In this document: positions 33,057-44,821 of the stretch, piece after piece
How positions within the stretch are numbered: position 1 is the stretch's first letter
Layout of the letters: every line of letters begins with the position of its first letter
NCBI GenBank assembly: GCA_946811695.1
Contig: OX328124.1
Span: 32,363,648-32,427,647, forward strand
From: Gonocerus acuteangulatus
Taxonomy: Eukaryota; Arthropoda; Insecta; Hemiptera; Coreidae
Length of the DNA: 64,000 nt
Direction: 5' to 3'
Notes under the pieces: generated by a model
What the model saw: only the letters and a program-made list of their open reading frames with translations
What the model was told of the DNA's origin: nothing
Databases searched by the model: none
Position numbers and translations under genes: made by a program

Positions 33057-33700
33057 CCTAGTAGAGGATAAATATGAATGATCATCAGAGGAAGAAGATA
33101 TACTCGGATTTACCGATCTGTCTTTTTTTTTAATTACAAATTTTAGGACTCATTCCCATCATGATAAAGTGGTCCGCATATCATTAATAAAAATTATTTC
33201 TAACTATTTAACTAGAAATTTGAAAATATTTGTAATATGCTTAAATGTTATTGTTTATTCAGCATATGTCTTCAAATGAGGTTGTATAGTTTTGTCATCT
33301 CTAAGAAAGAGGGAGTATTGTGTTCATGTACTTGCAGCTATCTTTAACAATTCGTTCAAGTGAGATATTTAGTACATTTCTTCTTCAGCATTCCGTAAGT
33401 AGGTGTTTTATCGTAAAATTTCTGTTGATAATCTCTAAAGTTGGTTAGTTAGCTGTCAAATTCTGTGTCGAGCGAGTACCATTTCTTCCCGTTTATTATC
33501 ACGATGTCCACTATTCATAGTATTTCTGATGGTACGTAATTTATTGTCAGTTAACCGAGTCCCAGCTGGCTTTCCAATAAAGAATATTATTTAATCTATT
33601 TTAAAAAATATGACCTTTGAATGTTATTTTACAGCATTTGAATGTTTCATAGCTTGAATGAATAACGCCGTAACGAAGAATAGATAAATTGGGAAATAAC
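33057..33700. other. AT-rich stretch, nothing recognised
   Basis: Follows the LINE fragment and may include its 3' UTR. A poly(T) tract lies at 33124-33132. Confidence 0.4.
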
Positions 33701-34010
33701 GAAACAGCATCCAAATTTGTATTACCCAATCTCTCAAATGATGGTACCTCCTTCCTAATTATGGTGAAAAAGTGGGGAGGGGGTTATTGCTCCTTATTCA
33801 GGAAACAGCATCCAAATTTGTATTACCCAATCTCTCAAATGATGGTACCTCCTTCCTAATTATGGTGAAAAAGTGGGGAGGGGGTTATTGCTCCTTATTC
33901 AGGAAACAGCATCCAAATTTGTATTACTCAATCTCTCAAATGATGGTACCTCCTTCCTAATTATGGTGAACAAGTGGGGAGGGGGGTTATTGCTCCTTAA
34001 TCAGGAAACA
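33701..34010 (+). repeat. Tandem triplication, 101-bp unit
   Basis: GAAACAGCATCCAAATTTGT starts at 33701, 33802 and 33903, with a fourth start (GAAACAG) at 34005 after which the match is lost. The units are nearly identical. The short plus-strand ORF at 33772-33960 is a translation of the repeat. No open frame runs through all units. Confidence 0.95.
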
Positions 34011-34126
34011 GTTTTCCGGTTTTAAGTATTTTTTAGAACAGCCCCGGTAGTGATTTTATCTAGTTACTATTACTAGGTGACAAATAAATTATTTATTCAA
34101 ATTTAACGTCAATGATCATTAACTAC

Positions 34127-34298
34127 GAATTTTGGGACGGGTTATCTATAGATTATCACCCTTTTCTAGCCAGGATAGGGCTGATGCATTTTCTTTTTTC
34201 TAAAGAAAAGCCACCACCCCTAGTGGGAATCGAACCCACGACCTTTGGCGCGGAGTGTTAAGTGCTCACGCCTTAACACTCACGGCCACCGGGCCTCC
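34127..34298 (-). mobile_element. tRNA-derived SINE, family S2
   Basis: Minus strand: GGAGGCCCGGTGGCCGTGAG, a long variable-arm-like GCACTTAACACTCCGCGCC, B box GTGGGTTCGATTCCCAC, then CTAGGGGTGGTGGCTTTTCT. The tail CTATCCTGGCTAGAAAAGGG ends CCCGTCCCAAAATTC. The long variable arm points to a class II (Leu/Ser-type) tRNA ancestor. Confidence 0.85.
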
Positions 34299-34845
34299 AA
34301 TAAATAAATAAAAGATATTTGATTAGAAACATATGTTATTATTTTATTAAAAGATTCATTTTATCAACATTTATAAAAAATAAATTCCTAAGATAGGTTA
34401 ATTTAATTTAATTTTGGAGACCAGGTTCCTTGATGTCTAACATGATTTTTCTGAAGAGATCCTCCCCTCTATAGCGCTGCCTCCACAGGAAATAACACAA
34501 ATAAGAATGATAAACGTATATCATTATAATAACATACGTTCGATTAGATTGAGTAGGTATCTAGCAACAGTAACAGTTACTAGAAAATCACTGGCGGGGC
34601 TGTTCTAAAAAAGACCCCTGGATTTTCTTAATACTGAAAATTTGTTGCTATTTGTTGTACGGTTTAATTAAAATAGGGATAATGTTTTAGGCCGAAAGGT
34701 TTCCTTCGCCATTGTAAACTCATTGGGATCTTTTTGATGTTATGTATTTACCGTAATCAATTTTTTTTTAGGAGAAGAAGAAGAAAAGCTTTACTGAATA
34801 AACAAATAAAGATTGCTGCCCAAGTCTATTGGGTTGCTACACACT
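34299..34845. other. AT-rich stretch, nothing recognised
   Basis: No gene or repeat end. A GAAGAAGAAGAAAAG run lies at 34774-34788. Confidence 0.4.
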
Positions 34846-34847
34846 CA

Positions 34848-35056
34848 GCCTGCTAATCATTCTTTCGAAAATGTATTGAACTGATTTTGGGAATGTCTGT
34901 TAATTTATTTTAGAGTGTGGAGGGAAAGAAAAGGAAATTTGGTAAGATTATATTTAAAAATGAATCTATAAGTAAATTTTTTTTGGGTGAATTAGGATTT
35001 TTTTTTAATAATTTACAAGGTGAACAAAAAATAATCCTCGAAAGAATGATTAGCAG
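34848..35056. repeat. Short inverted repeat
   Basis: CTGCTAATCATTCTTTCG at about 34848-34865 is repeated in reverse complement (CGAAAGAATGATTAGCAG) at 35039-35056. Opposite-strand ORFs between them (34910-35114) are chance frames. Confidence 0.6.
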
Positions 35057-35059
35057 CTT

Positions 35060-36090
35060 TTCAGCTCCCATAAATGTGATAGCTGAGAATCCCCAGAGAA
35101 TCAATAGGAATTGATTCCGCGAGGCTAGCTAGCTTCCTTGTATCTAGTCCCAGTGTTTCAAAGAAGTCACTAGTGGCTTTTGGGATCGTCCCTCTTGTGC
35201 CGAACCACAGGCCTTGTACAATATAATTCCTACTTCCTTAGGCTTCTTCAAACTTCTCTTGGTACGTCTTGATGCATTTTGTGTATATAGCCTTCTTCTC
35301 TCTGTCAATTACCTCTGCCTGCAAGGGATCGTTAGTCTCATATCTGATTGTCGGATCAATTATATATACTGATTTTCTTTCTACCTGAAATGCTATGATG
35401 TCAGCATATCTCGAGGAGCCATCTTCATCCACGCCATAGACTTCTTCATGGCATTGGAAGCCTTTTTCTTGAAGGAGAGCAATAAGCCTATACAGTGGAA
35501 CATGGATAATTCGAACTTCGATAATTCGAAATCGTCTTTAATTCGAATATTTCTCTCGGCCCCTAGAAATTAGGGCATAAACAATGTAAAAAAATCGTGG
35601 TTAATTCGAATAAAATTTTGGATAATTCGAATTTTTTACGAGTCTTTACCTCCAATGGGAAAAAATCTGAAATCGCCAAAGACTTTGGAATTCCTTCTAA
35701 CACTTTATCAACTTACCTGAAAAATAAATAAAAAAATCTTGCCCATGAAAATGACTTTTTTCAGAACAATAGACTTTTATTTTTAGTTTTTTTGATAAAT
35801 TATTTATTATTTATATTCGTAATCATAAATTTATGAAATGTTTGTTATTGTTTAAATAAAATGTATGTATTGAAAATGTGAAAATGTGAAATACGAGTTT
35901 TTACCCCTTTATTTTCAAAAACTTTTGTAAATCGAATTTTGGATAATTCGAACTTTTTATCGGTCCATCGGGGTTCGAATTATCCAAGTTCTACTGTATA
36001 TCAATTTCAGGCAAGATTGCTACCTGCCGAATCTCTCTCTCGAAATGATCGTCTTTCTTTACGAAAATAATTTCAGAGTTACAAGTACGA
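35060..36090 (-). pseudogene. LINE ORF C-terminal region, broken and split by Tigger
   Basis: Minus-strand frame with HEEVYGVDEDGSSRYADIIA, then VYIIDPTIRYE and EKKAIYTKCIKTYQEKFEE. A stop follows, then GLWFGTRGTIPKATSDFFET and a SLGILSYHIYGS-type end near 35060. This order (ADIIA, IDPTIRYE, RGTIP, SLxILxxHxY) is a recurrent C-terminal region of non-LTR retrotransposon polyproteins; I cannot assign the clade. The spacing ADIIA-x12-D is reminiscent of restriction-like endonuclease motifs, but I would not insist. A 504-bp Tigger MITE interrupts the reading at 35493-35996, and further frame changes lie upstream. Confidence 0.6.
35493..35996 (+). mobile_element. Tigger/pogo MITE with TA target duplication
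   Basis: Ends CAGTGGAACATGGATAATTC and GAATTATCCAAGTTCTACTG, flanked by TA at 35491-35492 and 35997-35998. It is a shorter deletion form of the element at 21365-22263. It still holds a remnant of the CENP-B-like helix-turn-helix (KKSEIAKDFGIPSNTLSTYL) joined in place of the deleted start. Confidence 0.9.
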
Positions 36091-36096
36091 ATAAAA

Positions 36097-37380
<1,284 letters not shown>

Positions 37381-38028
37381 TAAGTAGAAATCATAATGGG
37401 ATAAGAGATAATATTCAATCAGAGGAAACTTGAAATAATAATTATCCTCCGCAATAGTAGGATGAAAGATAGTGTTGAGCCTCATATCACTCACACAATC
37501 TACTTATAAGCTCTTCTGTAGTATCCTGAAGAATAGGAATATCAAAGATATCTACGAGAATCATGACATAGAAGATTTAGTACATCCACCACTTACAATA
37601 TTTGAATCAAATAATAGAAAAGGCAAATTAAAAAAATTACTATTTGCTTTCTCTCGATTGGTGAGTGGTGAACAATTATTTCTGCTTATTCCTCGCCTGT
37701 AGCAGAAGCTAGAATAATTCTCTGTAGTTTTAGAGCCTTCCTTCAAGGGCAGAAGATATTGACTAGAGTTTATTGATTATTTAGCGAGAATGACAATCCT
37801 CGCTGTTTTGACTTATTCAATGTCCTCAGGCTATTCTCAGTATTTGTTTAAAATAGAGATTGGTTTGTTTAGTTTTTTTCCCTTTTTGTTCGCCTTGGAG
37901 GTCACTTGAAACCCTATGTCGATTGACTTTCTTTCCCGGGTGTCTCCATCCGTTTAATTGGAGCAGTGGCTTTTTTAAGTGTTGAAAAATACTTTTCGTT
38001 ATTACTTCGTGTCTACTATTTTTCTATA
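37381..38028. other. Spacer, nothing recognised
   Basis: Overlapping opposite frames at 37472-37746 have no recognisable domain. No repeat ends found. Confidence 0.45.
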
Positions 38029-38400
38029 AAAAGCCCGTCACCCAGGAACTGCATAACTAAGAACTTTCCTCAGAATTGGGTAGTGTCGAGTGCATTCCTG
38101 AATATGTTGCTTAAAATAACCCATATAGATAAATAAAATAAAAAAATAAATTGTTCTACTCTTTTGAATTTTTTTTTGAGCAGCTGTTTCAATAATTAAT
38201 TTTCTTCCAGAGTTTTGCGTATGCGGAGTACTACCCTACGTAATAAATACACAAAGCTTCACATTTTGATCTAATTGATCTTGATGGGTTTCGCGAACCT
38301 ACGTTTGGCGGAAGAATTCAATTTAAACATAGTACAAAGTAACACCCCTCCCCCTTCCAATAGACCGATTTAGTTCATGTGTACTTAAGACATGTGAGAG
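38029..38400 (-). mobile_element. RC-A 3' half, 5'-truncated copy
   Basis: AAAAAGCCCGTCACCCAGGA, ACTGCATAACTAAG and ACTTTCCTCAGAATTGGG form the RC-A 3' end on the minus strand. GTAACACCCCTCCCCCTTCC then AATAGACCGATTTAGTTCAT near 38340-38380 is the RC-A repeat unit. Sequence beyond 38400 is unrelated, so the 5' half is missing. Confidence 0.7.
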
Positions 38401-38612
38401 ATAATGACTGAAGGTGCCTTCATATAGACATCATTATTCAACATTTAAAATAAAATATAAAAATGGAATATTATTAAATACATGTAATCATTATCAAAGC
38501 AATATATCATAAATCATTATCAGCTCCATAATCCAAAATTAATGTTTAACGTTTCCTTCATTATAAAATATTTTGAGCCTGTGCACTATATGTTTATTAT
38601 CTGCACGCGTAA

Positions 38613-38618
<6 letters not shown>

Positions 38619-38670
<52 letters not shown>
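38619..38670. repeat. (TA)n microsatellite
   Basis: Pure TA run. The tyrosine/isoleucine ORF here is an artefact. Confidence 0.95.
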
Positions 38671-38674
<4 letters not shown>

Positions 38675-39269
38675 TTTGTCAATTTCTGCCCACTGCAGAT
38701 TGCCCACTTTTAGGAACATTTTCTTATTTCCTAAGCTTTAAGAATATAATAATTAAGAGAGCACTTATTATTTGGTATAGGTATACTGAAATGAATGTAT
38801 TTATAATATACACTTTTTATGAACACAAAAGTGAAAATAAATTTTAAATAAACAAAATAATTTCTTTTATACAATAATAATCAAATAAATTGTTGGTTAT
38901 CGATCATTTTCAATATGCCCTCCACCCTGGGCAAGACTTTCTTTCGCCCGTACAACCTCAAAGACGTTTGTAAATTTAAGCTTCGCTTTAGCCCTCTTTC
39001 ACTGGTTTTATAATTGACAAAGTCTACCTGTTCTTCAAGTAAATTTTGTCTTGTTTACGACGCTGCAATTGGAAATTACACTTCTTAAACAGTTATTTAG
39101 TTATTGCTTTCTATTCAACGAAAAACGTGGTTTATCTAAAACAATGCAAAATTTAAATTTTTTCCTTCCCTGTTGAGAATTGACCCTTAGCCCAAAGGAC
39201 CATTTGTGTTCCATTTGGCGCCTACTATCACCTCCTTAAATATTCGTCACCACTTAATTTACTCCTATA

Positions 39270-39331
<62 letters not shown>
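39270..39331. repeat. (TA)n microsatellite
   Basis: TA run directly left of the hammerhead-bearing palindrome at 39341-39530. Confidence 0.95.
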
Positions 39332-39334
<3 letters not shown>

Positions 39335-39340
39335 TATCCT

Positions 39341-39530
39341 TCTGGTCTCTCGGCTTCTTTCTCCAGCGGTTTCGGTTTCATGGCCGTAATATTTCGCCCA
39401 TCTCCTAATGGGCTTCATCAGATGTTGATTGTATTTTCTTGAGGTAGGCAGGAGCTATGCCTGACCCTACCTGGCGAAATATTACGGCCATGAAAGCGAC
39501 ACCGCTGGAGAAAGAAGCCGAGAGACCAGA
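39341..39530. repeat. Palindrome with hammerhead-like sequence
   Basis: Arms 39341-39398 and 39473-39530 (58 bp each, few mismatches) around a 74-base loop. Each arm contains CGAAATATTACGG on one strand. TA runs flank it on both sides, as at the PLE insertion. It resembles two inverted copies of a PLE-type terminal repeat. Confidence 0.8.
39384..39424 (-). ncRNA. Hammerhead-ribozyme-like motif 3
   Basis: Minus strand: CUGAUGA (perfect core), A, GCCCAU-UAGGAG-AUGGGC (6-bp stem II), GAAA, UAUU. Stem III is AUAU, self-complementary with no loop, and the cleavage triplet is AUU. Stem I is short and poor (flanks AUCU and ACGG). The layout is identical to motif 2 in the PLE. Activity is uncertain because of stem I. 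Confidence 0.6.
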
Positions 39531-39566
39531 AAAATGAAGCCCCAGCGAGGAAGCCTGAAGGAGAAT

Positions 39567-39601
39567 ATATATATATATATATATATACACTTGATGTTAT
39601 T

Positions 39602-39670
<69 letters not shown>

Positions 39671-39788
39671 GAAGGTGTTGTACCTTTGACCACTTTGCAA
39701 AATTGAATTTTTCTTAGCTTCAATATTTAGGCTCATTCATTTTTTGTATTTCATCATAAAAATGTAAGTTATTTATTGATGACGTTTT

Positions 39789-39835
<47 letters not shown>
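39567..39835. repeat. Cluster of three (TA)n runs
   Basis: TA runs at 39567-39588, 39608-39667 and 39789-39832, the last followed by (AC)n to 39842. Tyrosine/isoleucine ORFs across them are artefacts. Confidence 0.9.
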
Positions 39836-39844
<9 letters not shown>

Positions 39845-39854
39845 GAGACATATA

Positions 39855-40038
39855 GGGAGGTGGTTAGCTGAGTAGTAGAGTAGAGTACTCGACTAATAAG
39901 CAAGAGGACCTGAGATCATAACCGAGCGCACTAAAGATTTTACATGCAAAGGGAAAAATCAGACGGCCGAAGCATATTACTATCTCCCTAGTGTTGCTTA
40001 TGGTCAATTGTCAGATTACTGGACTGATTAGAGTTACA

Positions 40039-40043
<5 letters not shown>
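39855..40043 (+). mobile_element. tRNA-derived SINE, family S3, diverged
   Basis: GGGAGGTGGTTAGCTGAGTA (A-box region), GACCTGAGATCATAACCGAG (B-box region, degraded), and body AAAAATCAGACGGCCGAAGC then CTCCCTAGTGTTGCTTATGG. Same order as the copy at 11690. A (TA)n follows. Confidence 0.7.

Positions 40044-40084
<41 letters not shown>
40044..40084. repeat. (TA)n microsatellite between two SINEs
   Basis: TA run separating the S3 and S2 SINEs. Confidence 0.95.
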
Positions 40085-40085
<1 letters not shown>

Positions 40086-40088
<3 letters not shown>

Positions 40089-40257
40089 GGCCCAGTGGCC
40101 GTGAGCGTTAAGGCGTGAGCACTTAACACTCCGTGCCAAAGGTCGTGGGTTCGATTCCCACTATGGGTTGTGGCTTTTCTTTAGAAAAAAGAAAAGGCAT
40201 TAGCCCTATCCTGGCTAGAAAAGGGTGGTAACCTATAGATAACCCGTCCCAAAATTC
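40086..40257 (+). mobile_element. tRNA-derived SINE, family S2
   Basis: GGAGGCCCAGTGGCCGTGAG, a long variable arm, B box GTGGGTTCGATTCCCAC, then TTGTGGCTTTTCTTTAG and the tail GCCCTATCCTGGCTAGAAAA, ending AACCCGTCCCAAAATTC. Best plus-strand copy in the window. Confidence 0.87.
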
Positions 40258-40727
40258 GTTGTTAATAATAATGGACGTTAAAATTTATATATATATATAT
40301 ATATTGAATGTATTATTAAATGTAATTATATCCCTTAGTAGTTAGAATATATGAAGATTTAAAGGAATTTTCCAAACTTGCTTCGTCAATAAGTACTTTC
40401 CGTCGGTATTACTGAAATCTCACCATTAATGTTGCCAAAGCATGAACAGAACCATTGACTATTGCCAGAGTTGCCCTGCTATAGAATCGATCCCCAATAT
40501 TCGCCTCTTATCTTATTTGTCAAGCGTATTTATCATTAATTGTAAACATAGGATTATCTCTTGCTCCGATGAAGGCTAGGTCTCGACCAACTCCTGTCAT
40601 CACTCATAGTGCTGATAGGGCACCTATAATGAGAGAGGAAGTCCTTCATATTATAGTATTGCTCTTGGTATCCAAATGGGTATGTTTATCATTTTAGTTT
40701 TAATAATTATCTCTTTACTTTCTTTCT

Positions 40728-40915
40728 GGAAGCCCGGTGGCCGTGAGCGTGAAGGCGTGAGCACTTAACACTCCGTTCCAAGGATCGTGGATTCGATTAC
40801 CACTAGGGATGTTGGCTTTTCTTGCAAAAAAAGGAAAGGCATCAGCCCTATCCTGGCTAGAAAATAGTGGTAACCTATGTATAACCCGTCCTAAAATTCT
40901 CTTTTTTTTTTTTTT
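40728..40915 (+). mobile_element. tRNA-derived SINE, family S2
   Basis: GGAAGCCCGGTGGCCGTGAG head, B box GTGGATTCGATTACCAC, then the family tail CTATCCTGGCTAGAAAATAG, ending CCCGTCCTAAAATTC and a poly(T) run to about 40919. Confidence 0.85.
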
Positions 40916-40919
40916 TTTT

Positions 40920-41418
40920 GGAATTTGTTAATTTGAGCGGAGTATAGAGCGATCCGCTTTTTTCAACGTTAAGTAGAGAGGCACTATTAATATTAAAAAT
41001 TGAAATTAAAATTTTTAATAATTGAAAAGGACAAATATACAAACATATTCATTGATCCTGAACTTTTGACAGTGCTAAAGGGAAGTACTTATCCGGTAAT
41101 AAAAAAGAAAAACCAGCATGCCATATATACAAACCTATTTTATAGTTAAATCTATTATAATATCCGCAGAAAAAGTAATAAACACCTAAAATGAAATCAT
41201 GCCGACACTTCTGAACGTTCATACAATGTTTTCCTATCATTTATGTAAAAAATAGCACCATTTTTAAATGAGAAACAAATTGACGACTCAGAGGCCAGGG
41301 ATTAAAGAAAACAAAAATCTACTTCTTTGCAAGTATCAGGAATTATTATTCAAGGTATTTATTAATATTATATAAATTAAGCAACCTTATTAATTGTTAA
41401 AAATGTTGAAACATCGAT
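40920..41418. other. AT-rich stretch, nothing recognised
   Basis: Only a short minus-strand chance frame. No repeat ends seen. Confidence 0.4.
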
Positions 41419-41429
41419 ATTAAGGAAAA

Positions 41430-41617
41430 TAGGGGTCTCCCTTAGTCTAATGGCTAGCGCCTTAGATTCATAAGCGGAAGATGGTGGGTTCGATCCCCAG
41501 TGGTGGCAGGAATTTTCTCACCTCATGGCCCGTTGGGAAAATTCCTCGCTGCACCCTGAATGTCGGCGCCAATAGCCTAGATGTCGAAGCGCCTTAAAAA
41601 AAAAAATAATAAAAACA
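41430..41617 (+). mobile_element. tRNA-derived SINE, family S1, with target duplication
   Basis: GGGGTCTCCCTTAGTCTAAT, GGCTAGCGCC, B box GGGTTCGATCCCC, body ending CTGAATGTCGGCGCCAATAG and an A-rich tail. ATTAAGGAAAA occurs at 41419-41429 and 41618-41628. Confidence 0.88.
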
Positions 41618-41749
41618 ATTAAGGAAAAAAATATATATCACATTAAAGTTTAATAATAGATATTTACAACAGTACATTTATCAAATCAAATGCCTATGTC
41701 TCTAATCTGTGGCATTAATATATTAAAGATCAACACGCTTAAAAAAAAA

Positions 41750-42052
41750 GGAATTTATTGAGCATTTCGAATGATCATGTTCCACCTACCAAAATTTCTC
41801 AAGCCTTTTCGGACAAAATATACGAAACGTTCAAGACCTCTGATAACTTGATAAAATAATTCTTTGTATACTTTTGTAAGAGAATTTTCATGTCATTACG
41901 CTTTTTTGAGTAAGTGAAAAATATTCTCTTTCAATTTTTCTTGAATGGTAGCGCAATTTAAGTGTCTAATAAAATTAAGTTGCCTATAAAATGTGTACCC
42001 GTAAGTTCATTGACTCAAAAGAGTTAGCCTTAAGATATGTCAGGAAACCAAT

Positions 42053-42055
<3 letters not shown>
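41750..42055 (-). mobile_element. Diverged RC-B-like core
   Basis: TTTCGAATGATCATGTTCCA, CAAAATTTCTCAAGCC and GGACAAAATATACGAAACG resemble the RC-B core (GAATGATCACCTTACACTTA, TTTTCGAGATATT). No terminus is recognisable. Low confidence. Confidence 0.3.

Positions 42056-42101
<46 letters not shown>
42056..42101. repeat. (TA)n microsatellite
   Basis: Pure TA run. Confidence 0.95.
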
Positions 42102-42104
<3 letters not shown>

Positions 42105-42715
42105 AGGGTGGTCCCGAATGAAATAGTCATACTAGAGGGGTGTGTACTTCGACTAAAGTCTAGTTGAATGCGACCGAAGAAAACATTTTACTTGAATTTT
42201 TTCCCTACATGAAGTCGTTTCCGAGTCTTTTGTCTATTCGCTAATTTTTGTCTATTTGGGTGCTATTTGTCGTTCACGCCATAGGAAAAACATAGTTCTG
42301 ATGACATTTTCAAAATCAAAATTTCCATCAAATTACCTATAAGATCTCATATACCTTGTACAAACATTTCTCAAACCAAATTTACAGCAGCCACCCCCAC
42401 AAATAACTTATCACGAAATAAAGGTTTTTTTATTTCTGCAATGTTCCAATGAGTTAATTATTGAAAGCCAAATTGTTTTACTTATTAATTTTTTTTGTTT
42501 TAATTGGCCACGATTTATCCATTCAAAACATCCTTTTTGGCCTTCAACACTTACTAACAAATTATCCATGGTATTGAAATAATGAAAATTTTCTTAGAGT
42601 CCCATGTCCCATCTAGTAGAAGATATAAAGCGAACAGACTAATGTATTATACACATTTACTTATAGAAAATTAAACATTTCAAAACAGCCTTAATTGTGC
42701 ATGAGCAGTCGTTAA

Positions 42716-42718
<3 letters not shown>
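42102..42718. other. Spacer, nothing recognised
   Basis: No ORF, no repeat shared with the rest of the window. Confidence 0.5.

Positions 42719-42771
<53 letters not shown>
42719..42771. repeat. (TA)n microsatellite
   Basis: Pure TA run. Confidence 0.95.
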
Positions 42772-42776
<5 letters not shown>

Positions 42777-42881
42777 TCTTTCGACTTCAAGGCCATTATC
42801 CCTTCCTATACATTGGCTCCAGATGTAATCAGCTTATCCGAGTATCCGTAATTAGAATTCTAATACAATGTACCTGGAAGA

Positions 42882-43074
42882 CTTTTTTTTTTCGGCTATT
42901 AGCTGCTGGGTAATATTTAGGTAGCCATACTTCGTAAACATTCATGATGGTGCAGGGGATTCCTTCAGCGGGCCCATTGATGAAAAACAACTCAATTTAC
43001 TGCAGGCGCGATTTGAACCGGCATCTGCCGCATGAGAATCCAAGACTTTAGCCACCGGACCTAGGGAAGACCCG
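42882..43074 (-). mobile_element. tRNA-derived SINE, S1-related, minus strand
   Basis: Minus strand: CGGGTCTTCCCTAGGTCCGG then TGGCTAAAGTCTTGGATTCT, B box CCGGTTCAAATCGCG, body, and a T run on the plus strand (42882-42892) marking a short poly(A) tail. The head aligns with S1 (TGGCTAGCGCCTTGGATTCA) but is well diverged. Confidence 0.75.
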
Positions 43075-44538
43075 TCATAGTAATATTAATTCGTAACTAA
43101 TTTAGTATTGATATTAATAAACTTTTCTATTTATAGATTGTTATAATTTGAGCGTTCTAATCATTTCTATAATATTATATAGCCACTTAACATTAGTGTA
43201 AGTTTTCAACAGCTTTGCTGCGGGACATTTACCGTCCTTTTTCGATTGATGATTTTTTTATGCCCGATATATTTTACCCTTGAGCGTTACGGACTGTGAA
43301 CTATTATTTTAATTGGCGCCCATTGGATGAATTTTTCTGCCATCCAATTAATACAAGTTGCTGTATTGGCTCGCCTTTTTAATGGGAGAAAATAATACAA
43401 GGTCCAAGGGCCGTCTAGAAATAAATCGCTTGTTATTATTACTTTGCGTGTTTAAAATAGACCATTCCACGACTTTTAGAGAGAAATCGAAAACGTTTTG
43501 TTAATTAAATCATTTTATTTTACTTTATTCTCATAAAAAAATAAGTTTTTATTTGTTTGGTAATTTCATTAAGGCCATATTAAGTAATCAACAGTTGTTG
43601 TTATTATCATTATCTCATCATATGATTATCTCAATCTAGTATTTTCTTCTTTCTTTTACAAAGGCTTTAACTAATGTCACCTAGAAGAACAATAACACAT
43701 CCCTAATAGAAATTATAATTATCTTAAAACTAAAATGACTACTTCTATGGCTAAAATTAAAACTCCTTTAAATTTATGCCCTTCCATTTAATTTTGAATT
43801 ATGGAATTTGTCTTCATTTATCCGGCATCAGTTGAACTTTTATTCTAAACATTTTTTTACATTATTTCTATTTTATAACATTTATTTTTACCTAAAAATA
43901 ATTTAAAAAAAAAAAAAACGCGAACATTCAACCATTCTTCGCCCTCCATTTTATTTATTCTTATATTTTGTTTAGATGCATCGTGAGCTAAAACTTTTTA
44001 TGTTTTTAATATGATAATACCTTATTGAACATACATTTAAAAACATATTTGCCATAATATGTCCTTATTATGGACACTATTTACAATTTTTGGTCTCATT
44101 GTACATAACTGGTAATAACTTTAAATTATAAAAAAATACATTTTTTTAATTATTTTAATTGACCTCTGCCTGCTATGTTATTGAAATTAAGTTTTTATAC
44201 ACATTTAGTTCTAAATTAAAGATAATATAACGAAGTGTATTTCGTCCTTCAAATTTCACAACCGCGAAAGTCGATTTTTAGTGAAATTGTGTTATGGGTA
44301 TCTTTAGAATCCTTATTATCTCCCGGACATGATGGTAATAGATTTGTTAAAAAAAAAAAAACAAAAAAAACAATAGAACGCGCTAAAATTGACTATTACT
44401 TCTGCGTAAACGCTTGACCTCTGTCATCTATTTTAGGCCATTCAGACAAGGTTTTTCGTTTAAATGTTACCGAAAATATGTCTTAATACAGAAATGCTCA
44501 TAATTTGCAAGTTATTATTATTGGTTTTATGCATCGCA
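43075..44538. other. AT-rich stretch, nothing recognised
   Basis: About 1.4 kb with no repeat ends or domain-bearing ORFs. The frame at 44235-44417 has a lysine run from poly(A) and looks fortuitous. Confidence 0.5.
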
Positions 44539-44813
44539 CATGGGCGTATATAAGGGGGGCTGAGGGGGCTGCAGCCCCCCCCCCCCCGAAGTTTTGATTT
44601 AATCGGTAAAAATTTCATAAAACCCTTAAAAATAAATTGAATAAGATCATTTAGTTAATAAAACATAATCTATTTTGGGCGTAATAGCGTTTAATTTGGC
44701 TAAAACTCTTCCAAGATCTAAATTGTTAGTATTCCATACACTGGAAATGGTCTCAGCCCCCCCCCCGTAATTTTCCCAGCCCCCTCCAAAATTATTTTCT
44801 ATATACGCCCATT
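44539..44813 (+). mobile_element. hAT-type MITE, copy 4
   Basis: CATGGGCGTATATAAGGGGG at the left and TATATACGCCCATT at the right, with G- and C-runs next to each end. The flanking octamers are GCATCGCA (44531-44538) and GTATCGCA (44814-44821), 7 of 8 matching. The interior is collinear with the copy at 999. Confidence 0.85.
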
Positions 44814-44821
44814 GTATCGCA

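Noticed and set aside
33701..34010. CRISPR-like array
   Set aside because: The 101-bp units are direct tandem copies without distinct spacers, and the context is animal nuclear DNA.
35238..35432. A firm assignment of the IIDPTIRYE fragment to a restriction-like-endonuclease LINE clade
   Set aside because: The spacing is suggestive, but the fragment is short, lacks the RT and could belong to several LINE clades.
38542..39736. ORFs made of long tyrosine/isoleucine runs
   Set aside because: They are translations of (TA)n microsatellites, seen on both strands; no protein family supports them. The same applies near 29023, 49765, 59207, 62582 and 63397.
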